A DNA stretch of 64,000 nucleotides from Roseiconus lacunae (GTDB taxonomy: Bacteria > Planctomycetota > Planctomycetia > Pirellulales > Pirellulaceae). How positions within the stretch are numbered: position 1 is the stretch's first letter; the number at the start of each line of letters is the position of its first letter. The stretch is from NCBI RefSeq assembly GCF_008312935.1, contig NZ_VSZO01000014.1, positions 1 to 64,000 of the forward strand. Direction: 5' to 3'. The position numbers were made by a program, and so were the translations under genes. A model generated the notes under the pieces. The model was not told the DNA's origin and did not search any database. It saw only the letters and a list, made by a program, of their open reading frames with translations. Shown piece by piece: positions 46,524 to 56,243 of the stretch.

Positions 46524-49500
46524 CTACCAACGAATCACCTCGGTGACTTCGACATCACGCTTGGCTGGTAGCAGAACACGCAGTTCGTTCTTTCCGTCAA
46601 CAGAAACCAATTCGGCTTTGGTGTCGAGTTTGAGATGCACCGCTCCGAATTGGAAGCCAGAGTCTGACAGTTTGACATCACCGCGATCGGCGACCCGCCA
46701 GACGAGAGATTCTGGGGTGGCGTCATCGTTCCAGCGTACCTTGATCGTGCGGATCAGCGATGATTCACTGAGCGGCTGAACATGATCTTCAATCATTGCT
46801 CCGCCGATCAGGTACCGGAACGTAGGTTGGCCTGCGGCGTTCAATCGATAGCCTTTGAAGCGATACCCCTGGGCGCGACCGTCTTCGGACGGCCATCGGA
46901 GATTGACCGAATCGCCGATTACGATTGGCGTCCGCGTTTCCAGTGGCGTGACACCGTTTCCGATCGGTGTGGTGCGTCCTTGACCGCGGCCGTTCCAGTG
47001 ACGCGATGCGTCGATAAAATCGCCTCGCCAGAGCGTATTGAGTCCGAACCGTTCGGCATCCCAGATCAGGTTGATTCCTTCGGGGTAACCGACGGCGATA
47101 CCACGACCGGAGACGCCTTCGAAGAAGTTCCGATAGATGCGAGGTTTTTCCGTGGCGGTCAATAGGATCGAGCCGGCCCGAAGGCCCAGTGGTTCTTGTG
47201 CCGAGTCGCCGGCATTGAGATACGACCAAATTGCACCGATCTGCTGATCTGCGTCACCGTCGTAAAGCTTTGTAAACGTACTGCGTCCATCGGGGAAACT
47301 GTTCGGCATCCGTGTTCCGGGACGGTATTTGATCGGATCGAGCAGGTAGCGATGGAACCAATCCGACCGCAGTCGTTTCGCCATGGAGCGGAGATCGATC
47401 ACGCCGATCCCGCCGCCTTTCTCGCCGCCGTAAGCATGGCATTTGATGCAGGATAGCCCCGTCGCGCCGACCAAGCTTTGCCCATCATGGATCACCTCTT
47501 CCGATAGGTCCGTCGCCAGATCGCCGGCATTGATCCGATCGAGTTTGACGAACGAGTCGGCCAGATGACCGAGCACGTCTTTGCCGAAGCCGGGCATTCG
47601 TGTCAGCATGTAAGGTCGCTCGTTCGCACCCTCGGCGATCGTACGATGAAGGTAGTCGTCGCGCAACTTATCCCCGACACCATCGAGTGGCGGTGGCATC
47701 CGGCTTTCCCATCCCATTTCGATGGTCGTCGTTTGGAAGGCCGTGTCTCGGGTGGCATCCGGGCCGCCAAGTCCGTTTCGTGTGTGGCAGGCGTAGCAGT
47801 TCATTCCTGCCATAGCGAGATGCACTTCGTCGGCCTGAGATACTTTGGGAAGTGTTCCACCGTTGGCCTGACGTCGTTCGATCGCCGCGGCGATCGCAAC
47901 ACGTTGTCGGTCGCCCAACGAGTAATCGACAGCGGGGGCACGAACTTGATCGGCAAGGCATCCTCGGTCGGTGTTGACGTCCGCCAACTCGGGAGCCTTG
48001 GTGTTGGATGTCACCTCCGCACCCAACGCGTGTGCGTCGAACGAGTGGCAGGCGGCACAGCCGGCCGTCTGAAACAACACGCGTCCTTTGGTGACCAATG
48101 ATCGTTCGGGTTGGAAGTCGCTTTCGAGCAAAGTATCGGGAAGCTGTTCTCCCGAGTCGAGCATTTCTTCGAGACGCACTCTGCCGGCCAACGGGTCACG
48201 GATATGAACTGAAAGTTCGCCCCCACCGCCCCCGTTGAAGAACTCGATCCGAATGGGGTGAACGCCAGCTCTGAGTGAAAACTTGGCTTGCTTCGTCGTC
48301 GCAGGATGGATCCCATCGTTAAGGATTTCTTGACCACCGATGACAAGTCGCGAGCCGTCATCGCTGGTCAGAGAAAACTCGTACTCGCCGTCAGCGGGAA
48401 CACGGAGATTGGCTTCGTAAACAATCCCGATGTTATTCTCACTCAGTGCTTTTTGGTCATCCCAGCGAGTCACGGTGGTGACCGATTCTGGTTGGAGTGA
48501 TTTGAAATCAGGAAGCTTGTTCCACTTTCCGCGATAGAAACTGCGCCGCAGCTTCACCGTGAATTTTCGTTCGGTTACCTTTCGGGTCAGGTAGGCGGCG
48601 ATACTGTAAGCGTCCGCTTTAGATCCCACCAAGGCAGGCATTCGGGCGCCTTTGCGGATCTCGTGTGGATTGCCAAGGAATCGGGCCAGGGCGTCGACGG
48701 TGTACTTAGCGGCGAGGTCGCCGAGTGGCACGGTGATGTTTGCCGCCGTCTTGCGGCCGTCGAACGCTTCGTGACAAGCGACACAACCGACCGCATGATA
48801 AAGTTCCTTACCGATCGCGACTTGCGATTTCCGAGAGGGGCGGTCGTTCCATTCGGTGCGATCGGACTCGAGCAACAAAAAGCTGGCGATCGCGGATGCG
48901 TTGTCGTTGCGTTGCGATGGCGAGGCTCCTGGCCAAGGATCCGGCATCGTTGTTCCACGTTTGGTTTGATGCGGATCGATCACCATGGACAGCAAGGCGT
49001 CCGGTCGCATTCGACTGGCCACGTTTGAAAGGTCAGGACCGCGTTTGGTTGGCAGGGGACCTTCATCGGCGCTGTGGCATGCGGTGCAGCCAAGACTGCT
49101 GATCAGCATCTCGCCGCCGAGGGCATTGGGATCGGGATTACCGGCGGTAAAGAACCGTTCGAAGCCGGGAACGATCGGTCGTTTTGCCTCACGAACGGGA
49201 TCACGTGGCACGATCCAAATGTTCCGAAAGCGGACCTCGTCGCCGTGATCTTGCAGATAGATCGGACCCGGCGTTGGACCTTCGGGAAGTTTCGACGCAC
49301 GGGTGGCCGAGCTGACGGCAACATCATTTTGCACCACCACGCCGTTTAGACGAACGGTCATCCGCGCATCGGCGACCTTTCGTTTTCCATCGTAGCGGGC
49401 AGCGGTGAAGTCGACGTCGTAGGTTTGCCAACTCATCGGCGGCAGGCAGGCGTTGACCTCGGGGGCTTTGATTCCATAGATCCCGCCGGTTTCGTTGTCC

Positions 49501-50093
49501 TTGCCTGCGAGTCCAAAGGAATCAAGGATTTGTGTCTCGTAGCGGCCTTGGTGATAGACGCCGCTATTACCACGAGCCTGGCCCGACTTCGTCGGCATCC
49601 ACGGCGTACGGAATTCGAGGTGCAAACGGTAGTCGGAGAAGGTCGCGACCGTTTGGGTGCCTTGTTGAAGATGCCCACCGTCATCGCGTTGGCCGTTCTT
49701 CCAATTGGACAGGGATTGTTCTGATCCGTCGAATAACACCTGGGCACCGCGGGGCGGCTGTGCACCGAGTGTCGGTGATTTTCGTTCGACGCGGCGTAGT
49801 CCGAGTGAATCGGCTAGGTCGGCAACCGTGTCTTCGTCGCCATCGAGTTCTCGTGGTGGTTCCAATGCCGCGAATCGTTTTTCGATCGGCGCCTCGAACA
49901 CCGTGATTTCGAACTCACCATCGCCGATTGCGACGACCTGCATACTGCGTTGCTCACCGCTGTATTCGCCTTGTACCGCAAAGTCAGGGTCGTCAATCGT
50001 TGCGGCCTGCAGAACTTCAGAAGCCACTCCACCAAAAACCAGCGAGAGCACCGCCATCATGGCAGTTCGCCGAAACCAGAACGCCGAATACAT
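46524..50093 (-). CDS. DUF1080-PA14-pentaheme cytochrome fusion
   Basis: 1189 residues with an N-terminal export signal (MMAVLSLVFGGVASEVLQAA). Residues ~110-300 are a DUF1080 lectin-like/3-keto-glycoside hydrolase domain (ARGNSGVYHQGRYETQILDS, PGPIYLQDHGDEVRFRNIWI). Five CxxCH sites follow at about 334 (CTACH), 435 (CVACH), 677 (CAACH), 764 (CYACH) and 881 (CIKCH). A PA14 carbohydrate-binding domain sits between the second and third (~505-640; YEFSLTSDDGSRLVI, HPIRIEFFNGGGGGEL). The C-terminal ~190 residues are a further beta-rich domain. It heads a unit with the propeller dehydrogenase. A linked role in oxidising and cleaving sugars (3-keto chemistry) is a reasonable inference. Confidence 0.88.
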   Translation of the reverse strand: MYSAFWFRRTAMMAVLSLVFGGVASEVLQAATIDDPDFAVQGEYSGEQRSMQVVAIGDGEFEITVFEAPIEKRFAALEPPRELDGDEDTVADLADSLGLRRVERKSPTLGAQPPRGAQVLFDGSEQSLSNWKNGQRDDGGHLQQGTQTVATFSDYRLHLEFRTPWMPTKSGQARGNSGVYHQGRYETQILDSFGLAGKDNETGGIYGIKAPEVNACLPPMSWQTYDVDFTAARYDGKRKVADARMTVRLNGVVVQNDVAVSSATRASKLPEGPTPGPIYLQDHGDEVRFRNIWIVPRDPVREAKRPIVPGFERFFTAGNPDPNALGGEMLISSLGCTACHSADEGPLPTKRGPDLSNVASRMRPDALLSMVIDPHQTKRGTTMPDPWPGASPSQRNDNASAIASFLLLESDRTEWNDRPSRKSQVAIGKELYHAVGCVACHEAFDGRKTAANITVPLGDLAAKYTVDALARFLGNPHEIRKGARMPALVGSKADAYSIAAYLTRKVTERKFTVKLRRSFYRGKWNKLPDFKSLQPESVTTVTRWDDQKALSENNIGIVYEANLRVPADGEYEFSLTSDDGSRLVIGGQEILNDGIHPATTKQAKFSLRAGVHPIRIEFFNGGGGGELSVHIRDPLAGRVRLEEMLDSGEQLPDTLLESDFQPERSLVTKGRVLFQTAGCAACHSFDAHALGAEVTSNTKAPELADVNTDRGCLADQVRAPAVDYSLGDRQRVAIAAAIERRQANGGTLPKVSQADEVHLAMAGMNCYACHTRNGLGGPDATRDTAFQTTTIEMGWESRMPPPLDGVGDKLRDDYLHRTIAEGANERPYMLTRMPGFGKDVLGHLADSFVKLDRINAGDLATDLSEEVIHDGQSLVGATGLSCIKCHAYGGEKGGGIGVIDLRSMAKRLRSDWFHRYLLDPIKYRPGTRMPNSFPDGRSTFTKLYDGDADQQIGAIWSYLNAGDSAQEPLGLRAGSILLTATEKPRIYRNFFEGVSGRGIAVGYPEGINLIWDAERFGLNTLWRGDFIDASRHWNGRGQGRTTPIGNGVTPLETRTPIVIGDSVNLRWPSEDGRAQGYRFKGYRLNAAGQPTFRYLIGGAMIEDHVQPLSESSLIRTIKVRWNDDATPESLVWRVADRGDVKLSDSGFQFGAVHLKLDTKAELVSVDGKNELRVLLPAKRDVEVTEVIRW

Positions 50094-50197
50094 AAAAGTC
50101 TAATCCCGTCGCGAAAAATCTCAGTTCTGTTGAACGGGGCACAGCATACACAACGGCAACGGCGATCGTGTGCATGCCCCCCGCAGATTTAGGCGTC

Positions 50198-51163
50198 TTA
50201 GTGTTGGTACGGAACGATTTCTCGACCGTCAATCGATGCTTGCGCACGATGGACCCCAAGGTCAAGGCTGTAATCGATCAGCGTGACCCGACCGTCAGAA
50301 AACGCGACGTTCCAACCGGACGCGTGCGTGGACCCAAAGTCGTGGCATTCGAGACAGTTTCCATGGGAGTCCATCGCCGGGGAACGCGCCGCATAACGCA
50401 CGTAAGAGTGCGAAGAGATCGGGACGTCATGGTAGCCGGCGATCGGCGAGCGGTCACCGAAGCCATCGCCCGTGATTAGTTTCCCCAGGTCCATCGCCTT
50501 TTCGCCGACAAGATAGGTTTGTGAAAGTCCGTCAAGAATGGCATTCATTCGTGTCCGACGTCCGAGGACCCAAACCCCATCGCGTGTGATCTTGATCGCC
50601 GGTGCTTCGTTTGAATTGGGTGAGGCGTCTTCGTCGATCACCGCCGCGCCGCCATTCATCGCGTAGTCTGTTCGCGCACCAAATTCACCGTATCGTTCGC
50701 GGTAGGGAGGAAGCAGCGGGTACGCTTCGGCGTCGCGCCGGGTCGGGCAATGCAAGGTCGAAACGCTCGCTTGCACCAAACGTTGGACCCGATCATTGGG
50801 TGCGATAGAAAACGAACGGGCGAATCCTTGGATCGATCGCGCGAGTGGTTGCTGTTCGAGAAACAGCATCGACTGGGTGATCCAGGTTCCACCTCCGATC
50901 GGACGCTGAGTTCGATTGGTCAGCTGTCGAATCAGGAATCCGTTATGCTCGCCGCCGTAGCCGGGCAACTGTTTGAACGCTGATTCGTAGTTGTGGCAAG
51001 CAAGAGCGATCTGCTTTAGGCGGTTTTGGCACTGCAGTAGGCGCGCGGCTTCGCGTGCCGCTTGCACCGCCGGAAGCAGCAAGCTGACCAGGATGCCGAT
51101 AATCGCAATGACCACCAACAGTTCGACGAGTGTGAACGCCGATCGACGCGGGCAATTCTTCAT
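50198..51163 (-). CDS. DUF1559 prepilin-like protein (second copy)
   Basis: 321 residues from ATG 51163; ATG 51181 is in frame and equally possible. It has the type IV prepilin signal [20 protein letters not shown] with [39 protein letters not shown]. The C-terminal motif [25 protein letters not shown] replaces the usual [10 protein letters not shown] form. It is shorter than the other DUF1559 protein here. It precedes the DUF1080-pentaheme gene by 104 bases on the same strand, but that gap has an inverted repeat GGGGCA/TGCCCC, so co-transcription is uncertain. Confidence 0.92.
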   Translation of the reverse strand: MKNCPRRSAFTLVELLVVIAIIGILVSLLLPAVQAAREAARLLQCQNRLKQIALACHNYESAFKQLPGYGGEHNGFLIRQLTNRTQRPIGGGTWITQSMLFLEQQPLARSIQGFARSFSIAPNDRVQRLVQASVSTLHCPTRRDAEAYPLLPPYRERYGEFGARTDYAMNGGAAVIDEDASPNSNEAPAIKITRDGVWVLGRRTRMNAILDGLSQTYLVGEKAMDLGKLITGDGFGDRSPIAGYHDVPISSHSYVRYAARSPAMDSHGNCLECHDFGSTHASGWNVAFSDGRVTLIDYSLDLGVHRAQASIDGREIVPYQH

Positions 51164-51528
51164 GATCCGATCCAAAACCATTTTGTCTGAAAAGACCGGT
51201 GCCGCTGTGCACTGCGGCTGCGACGCAGTCGCATCACAAGCGTGAATCGTCGCGATGGTTTGGATCGTGTTTTAAGATCGCCTTCCTTCCGAGAAGGCAG
51301 CCCAGAAGACTTGGGGAGACCGTCCTTAACCGGGCTAAACCGAATTCAATTCTGAATCCGGCCGCTCTCGTCGGCCGAGGGCAACGACGCGAATCGTTGG
51401 ATTGAGTCGGACCCCTTCGCCAGCAGGGAGGTGAACTTCCGATGTTAAAACACTTTCTTACCAGCTCGATCGCACCGGTAAACGGATCCAGTTGTCGTCT
51501 CTTGAAGAAACTTGGTTATAGGGGATCT
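51164..51528. other. 365-bp gap upstream of the second DUF1559 gene
   Basis: It should hold the DUF1559 promoter on the minus strand. On the plus strand it has a GCCTTC/GAAGGC hairpin near 51275-51293 and a 31-codon frame with a perfect ribosome site (51442-51537). Nothing else is recognised. Confidence 0.45.
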
Positions 51529-51537
51529 TCAGCGTGA
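51442..51537 (+). CDS. Possible 31-residue small ORF with a perfect Shine-Dalgarno
   Basis: ATG 51442 is preceded by GGAGGTGA with a seven-base spacer, a full match to the anti-Shine-Dalgarno. The product starts MLKHFLTSSIAP and ends at TGA 51535-51537, overlapping the tail of the convergent peptidase gene by nine bases. It is basic, with one Cys. It could be a leader peptide, a small protein or chance; no terminator or partner is seen. Confidence 0.3.
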   Translation: MLKHFLTSSIAPVNGSSCRLLKKLGYRGSSA

Positions 51538-52026
51538 AGTCCAAAATTTCAACGTGTCTGCCAACTGTTCGGCGTCCAGTGATTCATGGGCGAGAAGTTC
51601 GTCGGCGATCGCGGCGATGGCGGCCCAGCACTGGTCTCGCCAGATCTGATCGTGAAGGACCGTGAGGGCCCCGGTTAAGAACGCGGCGCGTTGGGCCGGA
51701 TTTGGAAAGAGGCGGCGACCAAGCCTTTCGGCCAGAACCCAGTCGTATTGCCACGTCGGGTTTTCAGCCGGATGCATGATTTCCTGCGTGTAAATCATCT
51801 CGGCGACCGGTCCGGCAAGGACGGTCAGGATTTCACGTTCGGTTTGCTCGTTGGCTTTCGGATCCACACGCCCCCAGTTGACATGACAGTCACCAAATCG
51901 TTCGGGGAGCCAATCGTCGGCTTCCGCGTAGAGTCCGACCGATTCGATTGTCCCGCCGAGCAGGAATCCGATGACCGCATGGCCGGCTTCGTGGTAGGCG
52001 GTGATGGTTTCTTCGTCGTCGACCAT
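51529..52026 (-). CDS. Stand-alone M41 (FtsH-like) peptidase domain protein
   Basis: 165 residues from ATG 52026, 11 bases after the symporter stop; a TTG extension overlapping the symporter is less likely. The motif TITAYHEAGHAVIGFLLGG is the zinc-binding HEAGH of peptidase M41, and NEQTEREILTVLAGPVAEMIYTQE continues the M41 pattern. There is no AAA+ ATPase domain and no membrane helix, so it is not FtsH. Such isolated M41-like proteins are found scattered in many bacteria; substrate unknown. Tight linkage to a sodium:solute symporter suggests they are co-transcribed. Confidence 0.8.
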   Translation of the reverse strand: MVDDEETITAYHEAGHAVIGFLLGGTIESVGLYAEADDWLPERFGDCHVNWGRVDPKANEQTEREILTVLAGPVAEMIYTQEIMHPAENPTWQYDWVLAERLGRRLFPNPAQRAAFLTGALTVLHDQIWRDQCWAAIAAIADELLAHESLDAEQLADTLKFWTSR

Positions 52027-52037
52027 GAAGCGATGTC

Positions 52038-54179
52038 TTAAGCCCCGATCTGTGCCAGCCAAACAAGAATTCCAACAATCACGAAGCAGATCGCAACCGA
52101 GCCGATAAAGCCAATCCAGTCAGATGGGCGAGGCTTTTGAATCTCGAGTTCAGAGTTCGGAAAAAGCTTGCGATGATCCAGTTGGGATGGGTCTCGGTAC
52201 GCAGCCTCAAGATTGGCGCGATCGATCGCAGGATCGGGGTGTACTTCGGTCTTCATTTTGGCAAAGTACCGGTCGAGTTGTGATGAATTACCGCGTGGGG
52301 TCAAGTAGCTGGCAATGATCAAGACGAGGAACGGCAGTAGTACTCGGGTCGGCAGTTTCAATGATTCTAAAGTCGCCTTGGTCACATCCGAAAAATCGAA
52401 TCCGAAGAATCGGTAGATCACAATGTCCAGATTGAATTGGCCAACGCCCTTCTGGGGACCCGTGCGCCGTTCGGTGAGGATCGTCATGTCACCATCGGTC
52501 ACAAGCGACACTTGCTCATAGGTCGGTTCGCCGTCGACGGCTTTCACGCCATCGCTCCAGAAGATCGCTTTATCGCCGGAGCGCAAGACAATCTCGATCT
52601 CTTCGCCGAGTGCACCGCTTGGTGGTTCGGCGCCAATCTGGTTGATGGTGTCTTGGTCACCGTCCGCATTCTCGATCGCTTGCACCCAGGCTTCGTGCTT
52701 GGCAACATCGGCGGCGGTCGCCGGTCGAGTCAGCGTTTTGGTGATTCGATCGGTCGTCGTGGTCCACTTGGAATCGGTGGTCAACGACGGTGAAATCAGA
52801 GGGATCACGATTGGCAAGACAAAAAAGAACAATGCCGAAAACGTGATCGTAATTTTGACCGACGTCGCATTGGCACGCCGCCAGTACATGCCGACCCAAA
52901 ATGGTGCCGCAAAGATAATCGGAAGCTGAATCGCCAATAAAAACTGGGCAAAGACATCGGCCATTGTTAGGGCAACGATCGACGCACCCACGATGATCGC
53001 CAGACCGGTCCAACGGGCGACACGAACGTTCTCTCGCTCGGTGCCATCGGGATTGATGTAGGCAACGTAAATATTGCGAGTGATCAAAGCAGAACTGACG
53101 ATCATGTAAGTATCCGCCGAACTCATCATCGCGGCCATCAGGCATGCGAGCATCAATCCGACCAAGCCAAGATTTAATGGTCCTAGGATTTCTTTCGCCG
53201 CGATACCCCAAACATAATCGGGATCTTTGGCAAGTTCGGGACTGCCGGCGAGTAGCGCCAGCGCGATCAACGCGGTGATCGCCCAACCGACCGTGCAAAG
53301 TCGCTTGAGGAAGTTACCGACGACTAAGCCAATTCGAGCTTCGTTCTCACTTTTGGCCGAGCCTCCACCGGTGGCAATGAAGTGAGGTTGGACGACGATG
53401 CCGACCAGCGCCAGGACCGTCAACGCGACGATGTATTGCAACGGAAACTCGCCCGCACTGGGGCCCGTGAATAGGTTGAAGTAGTCGGCCGAAACCCGCT
53501 CATGCATGATCCGGAACCCGTCGAGAAAACCCTGCGTTTCTGGATCGCCGTACTCCTTGACCAATTCCCATAGTCCATAGGGAATCAGCAACACACTGAG
53601 CAGGATGATAAAGATCCCTTGAATCAAGTCGGTCCAGTAAGCCGCCGTCAGGCCACCGAGGACGCCGTAGACGATGACGACCGCGGCAAGCCCCGGGACC
53701 AGGACAAATTTCAGTTCGACGCCGAAAATCTCTTCCGCCCCGACCAACGGAGCGGCGAACTTGGCGATCGCCGATAACATGGTCGAAAGGTAAAACATAT
53801 AGAACACGATCGCGAAGACCGCGTAGGCGGCGCCCAGCGATTTCGATTGGTAGCGTTCGACGAACCAGTCCCCCAGGGTCAGGTGTCGCATGCGGCGATA
53901 CCACACCGCCGTGATCCAGTAGACTGGGGTGACGAATAACCACATCAGCGCCGACCAAACACCGCTCAGTCCGCTCGTCCACCCGGTGCGGCCGACTTGG
54001 ATCGGTTCGTGGGCTCCGGTCCCGGCGCCAAATGCCGCGAACGTCTGGAGTAACTTTCCGAATCCGCGGCCTCCCATGAAGTAGTCTTCTTGATCGTTGA
54101 CGCGTCGCATCGCCCAGATGCCGATGGCGATCATGACAACGAAATAGGCGGCGACAACGACGTAGTCGATCAAAGACAT
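52038..54179 (-). CDS. Sodium:solute symporter (SSS family) with a soluble insertion
   Basis: 713 residues. The N-terminal half follows the SSS fold (YFVVMIAIGIWAMRR, DYFMGGRGFGKLL, LTLGDWFVERYQSKSLG, VYGVLGGLTAAYWTDLIQG, MSSADTYMIVSSALITRNIY). About 12-13 membrane helices are expected. Between helices near residues ~475-600 there is a hydrophilic ~125-residue segment (TTTTDRITKTLTRPATAAD to QKGVGQFNLD), not found in standard transporters of this family, which are about 500-580 residues long. A last helix (IGFIGSVAICFVIVGILVWL) ends it. The substrate (sugar, sialate, amino acid or other) cannot be told. Co-directional with the M41-like gene. Confidence 0.9.
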   Translation of the reverse strand: MSLIDYVVVAAYFVVMIAIGIWAMRRVNDQEDYFMGGRGFGKLLQTFAAFGAGTGAHEPIQVGRTGWTSGLSGVWSALMWLFVTPVYWITAVWYRRMRHLTLGDWFVERYQSKSLGAAYAVFAIVFYMFYLSTMLSAIAKFAAPLVGAEEIFGVELKFVLVPGLAAVVIVYGVLGGLTAAYWTDLIQGIFIILLSVLLIPYGLWELVKEYGDPETQGFLDGFRIMHERVSADYFNLFTGPSAGEFPLQYIVALTVLALVGIVVQPHFIATGGGSAKSENEARIGLVVGNFLKRLCTVGWAITALIALALLAGSPELAKDPDYVWGIAAKEILGPLNLGLVGLMLACLMAAMMSSADTYMIVSSALITRNIYVAYINPDGTERENVRVARWTGLAIIVGASIVALTMADVFAQFLLAIQLPIIFAAPFWVGMYWRRANATSVKITITFSALFFFVLPIVIPLISPSLTTDSKWTTTTDRITKTLTRPATAADVAKHEAWVQAIENADGDQDTINQIGAEPPSGALGEEIEIVLRSGDKAIFWSDGVKAVDGEPTYEQVSLVTDGDMTILTERRTGPQKGVGQFNLDIVIYRFFGFDFSDVTKATLESLKLPTRVLLPFLVLIIASYLTPRGNSSQLDRYFAKMKTEVHPDPAIDRANLEAAYRDPSQLDHRKLFPNSELEIQKPRPSDWIGFIGSVAICFVIVGILVWLAQIGA

Positions 54180-54242
54180 AGCGAATCGGAGGAGTGCAGA
54201 GAGGCGGGAGGGGGCAGGCCGAAACGCTGATGCTAACGAAGT

Positions 54243-54626
54243 TTATCCGTCGACGTTGGCGTCTCCGGTAATTTTATCCCGAAACATCGCCAATCGTCCC
54301 AGGGCATCATCGACGTCACGTGGGGCGACATCGCGTTCCTCCAAGACGTCCGCAAAGTGACCGCAGAATTTTGCAAAATGAGTCGCCTTGATCCCGCGGC
54401 CGGCATGGATCTTCGTCAATTCCGCACCGCTGTATTCGATCGGGCCATCGAACGCCGATGCCAGGAAGTGGTACTGCATCGACCGTACACGATCCATTTC
54501 CGCCCCTTCGAAAAACGGTGCCAAATCAGGATCACCCAGCACTCGGGCATACATTTGGTCAACAATCTCAACCATGGCGGACGTTCCGCCAAGTCGTGTA
54601 AATAACGCTTGCGTCGAATCAGTCAT
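54243..54626 (-). CDS. Truncated hemoglobin, group I
   Basis: 127 residues, typical for trHb1 (glbN). The pattern ALFTRLGGTSAMVEIVDQMY (Tyr26, B10), DPDLAPFF (CD1 Phe) and KIHAGRGIKATHF with proximal His74 fits the 2-on-2 globin fold. It should bind oxygen or nitric oxide in the cytoplasm, with NO dioxygenation or oxygen delivery as usual roles. It is divergent from the universal stress protein gene, sharing a 310-base promoter region, which fits low-oxygen or nitrosative stress. Confidence 0.92.
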   Translation of the reverse strand: MTDSTQALFTRLGGTSAMVEIVDQMYARVLGDPDLAPFFEGAEMDRVRSMQYHFLASAFDGPIEYSGAELTKIHAGRGIKATHFAKFCGHFADVLEERDVAPRDVDDALGRLAMFRDKITGDANVDG

Positions 54627-54936
54627 GGTGAGACTTCGCTACCGAACAAGGAAACGGACAGACGAGGGGGAACACAGGGTCGGACGAGACGCGCACGAGA
54701 ACGGGGCTCGACGTAGCGCTGTCTTGACACATTAGTTTTACCTTGCCGATGCTGATTTGTCATGAAGCGTCTTGTCGCATGATCGGACCACTTTGCTGCG
54801 ACGGTTTGTCATCAAAATCGACGCCGAATCAGCCGTCTGTCCGTTTCGAAATTGTGCGATTCATGAGATACTACGAGAGACGAAACGACGCATTGTCGGC
54901 GCGTTGTCATTTCCCATTCGAAGACGTCTCCCTGTC
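54627..54936. other. 310-bp divergent promoter region (globin/Usp)
   Basis: It separates the globin and universal stress protein starts. TTGACA occurs at 54724-54729. No FNR-like or other clear operator is seen, and the in-frame extension of the Usp gene into it lacks a ribosome site. Confidence 0.45.
54724..54753 (+). promoter_or_regulatory. Possible sigma70-type promoter for the universal stress protein gene
   Basis: A perfect -35 TTGACA is followed at 18 bases by GATGCT, only three of six matches to the -10 consensus. The 5' leader to ATG 54937 would be about 180 bases. Weak evidence. Confidence 0.22.
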
Positions 54937-55908
54937 ATGCATTGCTTTAACAACATCCTTGTTTACGTCGGATCAACGGATTCAAAAAACGCTCTCGGCC
55001 GTGCCTTTGAGATCGCAAAAGAGAACGGTGCAAAGGTCACGCTGATGGATGTTATCAAGCCCGTGCCTTCGGCCATTGCGCTCCTGTCATCGGAGATCGA
55101 TCCGAATGAAATGGAGCGTCTGCTGCAAGAAGATCGCGCCAAAAAGTTGCAAGAGTTGGCCGGCGAGTTTGAATCTGGCAATGCCGAAGTGACTGTGCTT
55201 GTCCGTAGCGGTGATCCGGCCCACGAAATCACACGACGCGTGATGCGTCACGGCCATGACTTGGTCATTAAGACCGCCGACGGCGAATCCGTCGCCGGAC
55301 AGTTGTTCGGAAGTATCTCCCGTTCGTTGTTGCGATTGTGCCCCTGCCCGGTTTGGCTGCTAAAGCCGCAAGTTCACGGCGATTTTGACCAGATACTGGC
55401 GGCGGTCGACTTGGATGCGACCGATGATACCCACCGAAATCTAAATGATCAGTTGCTGCAACTTGCCAGTGCGATCGCGCGTCTTGATAACGCAACGTTG
55501 CACGTCGGTAGTGCCTGGAGTTTGTGGATGGAGCAATCGCTGCGCCGTCGCGCCGGTGATGATGAAATTGATCAAGCGATCCGGGCTCAGGAGACACGCA
55601 TCGCGCAAGGCCTGAATGACCTGATTGGCAAAGTCGACACCGATGGGATCGAAGTTCAGACCCACTTGGTTCGTGGCAATGCGGCGAACGAAATCTTCGC
55701 GGTCGCGGAAAAAGTAGAAGCCGATTTGATCGTGATGGGGACGGTTTGCCGTACCGGAGTCGCCGGGTTCCTGATCGGCAACACCGCCGAAAACCTGCTG
55801 TCTAACGTGACCTGCTCGATCTTGGCGGTGAAGCCTGATGGATTTCAGTCTCCGGTCAATGTGGATGACAACGGCGATTCTCAGGAAGTAATCCTGCCTC
55901 TGGTTTAG
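54937..55908 (+). CDS. Tandem universal stress protein (UspE-like)
   Basis: 323 residues from ATG 54937; an open extension upstream is not Usp-like. Two Usp domains are in tandem: MHCFNNILVYVGSTDSKNAL... (~1-145) ending RSLLRLCPCPVWLLKP, and QILAAVDLDATDDT... (~150-310). The second has the ATP-binding GTVCRTGVAGFLIGNTAENLL (G-2x-G-9x-GN/T type); the first is looser. Tandem Usps act in stress and dormancy. It lies between the globin and a COG2187/COG0645 gene, a combination seen in hypoxia-type clusters of other bacteria. Confidence 0.9.
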   Translation: MHCFNNILVYVGSTDSKNALGRAFEIAKENGAKVTLMDVIKPVPSAIALLSSEIDPNEMERLLQEDRAKKLQELAGEFESGNAEVTVLVRSGDPAHEITRRVMRHGHDLVIKTADGESVAGQLFGSISRSLLRLCPCPVWLLKPQVHGDFDQILAAVDLDATDDTHRNLNDQLLQLASAIARLDNATLHVGSAWSLWMEQSLRRRAGDDEIDQAIRAQETRIAQGLNDLIGKVDTDGIEVQTHLVRGNAANEIFAVAEKVEADLIVMGTVCRTGVAGFLIGNTAENLLSNVTCSILAVKPDGFQSPVNVDDNGDSQEVILPLV

Positions 55909-56243
55909 CGGCGTGACGGGGCGGCACGCGACGTTGTCTCGATCGATTTTGGCGAACCGCTGTCTGTTCGGAACCTTCCGGTTCGTTCGGTCAGCCGTAT
56001 CAGTCGTGCCGCGTCAGAGGGTGATCCGTCGAGAACGGTTCGGTTTGCCCCCGCGTGGCACACCGTGTTTGTTGTCAGGTGTGCGAGTCGTCACAGCAAA
56101 AGGACTCGGGGAAGATTCTCCTGCGTTTTTTTGGTTAACGACCGGGTTTCTCGTTTGCGTTGAAACGAAAGATAACGCAAAAAGGGGAATAAGTGTTGCA
56201 TCCCCAGCTTCACGGGATCTGTGTTCACCTCTCACCCACCATT
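55909..56243. other. 335-bp region between Usp and the AAA gene
   Basis: It contains a perfect 8-bp inverted repeat TTTGCGTT/AACGCAAA near 56154-56181 with a 12-base loop, which may be an operator or a hairpin. A GTG at 56193 is an alternative start of the next gene. No other feature is seen. Confidence 0.4.

Noticed and set aside
50142-50180. Inverted repeat GGGGCA/TGCCCC between DUF1559 and the DUF1080-pentaheme gene
   Set aside because: The long loop and lack of a T-run make it a poor terminator; kept only as a remark on co-transcription.
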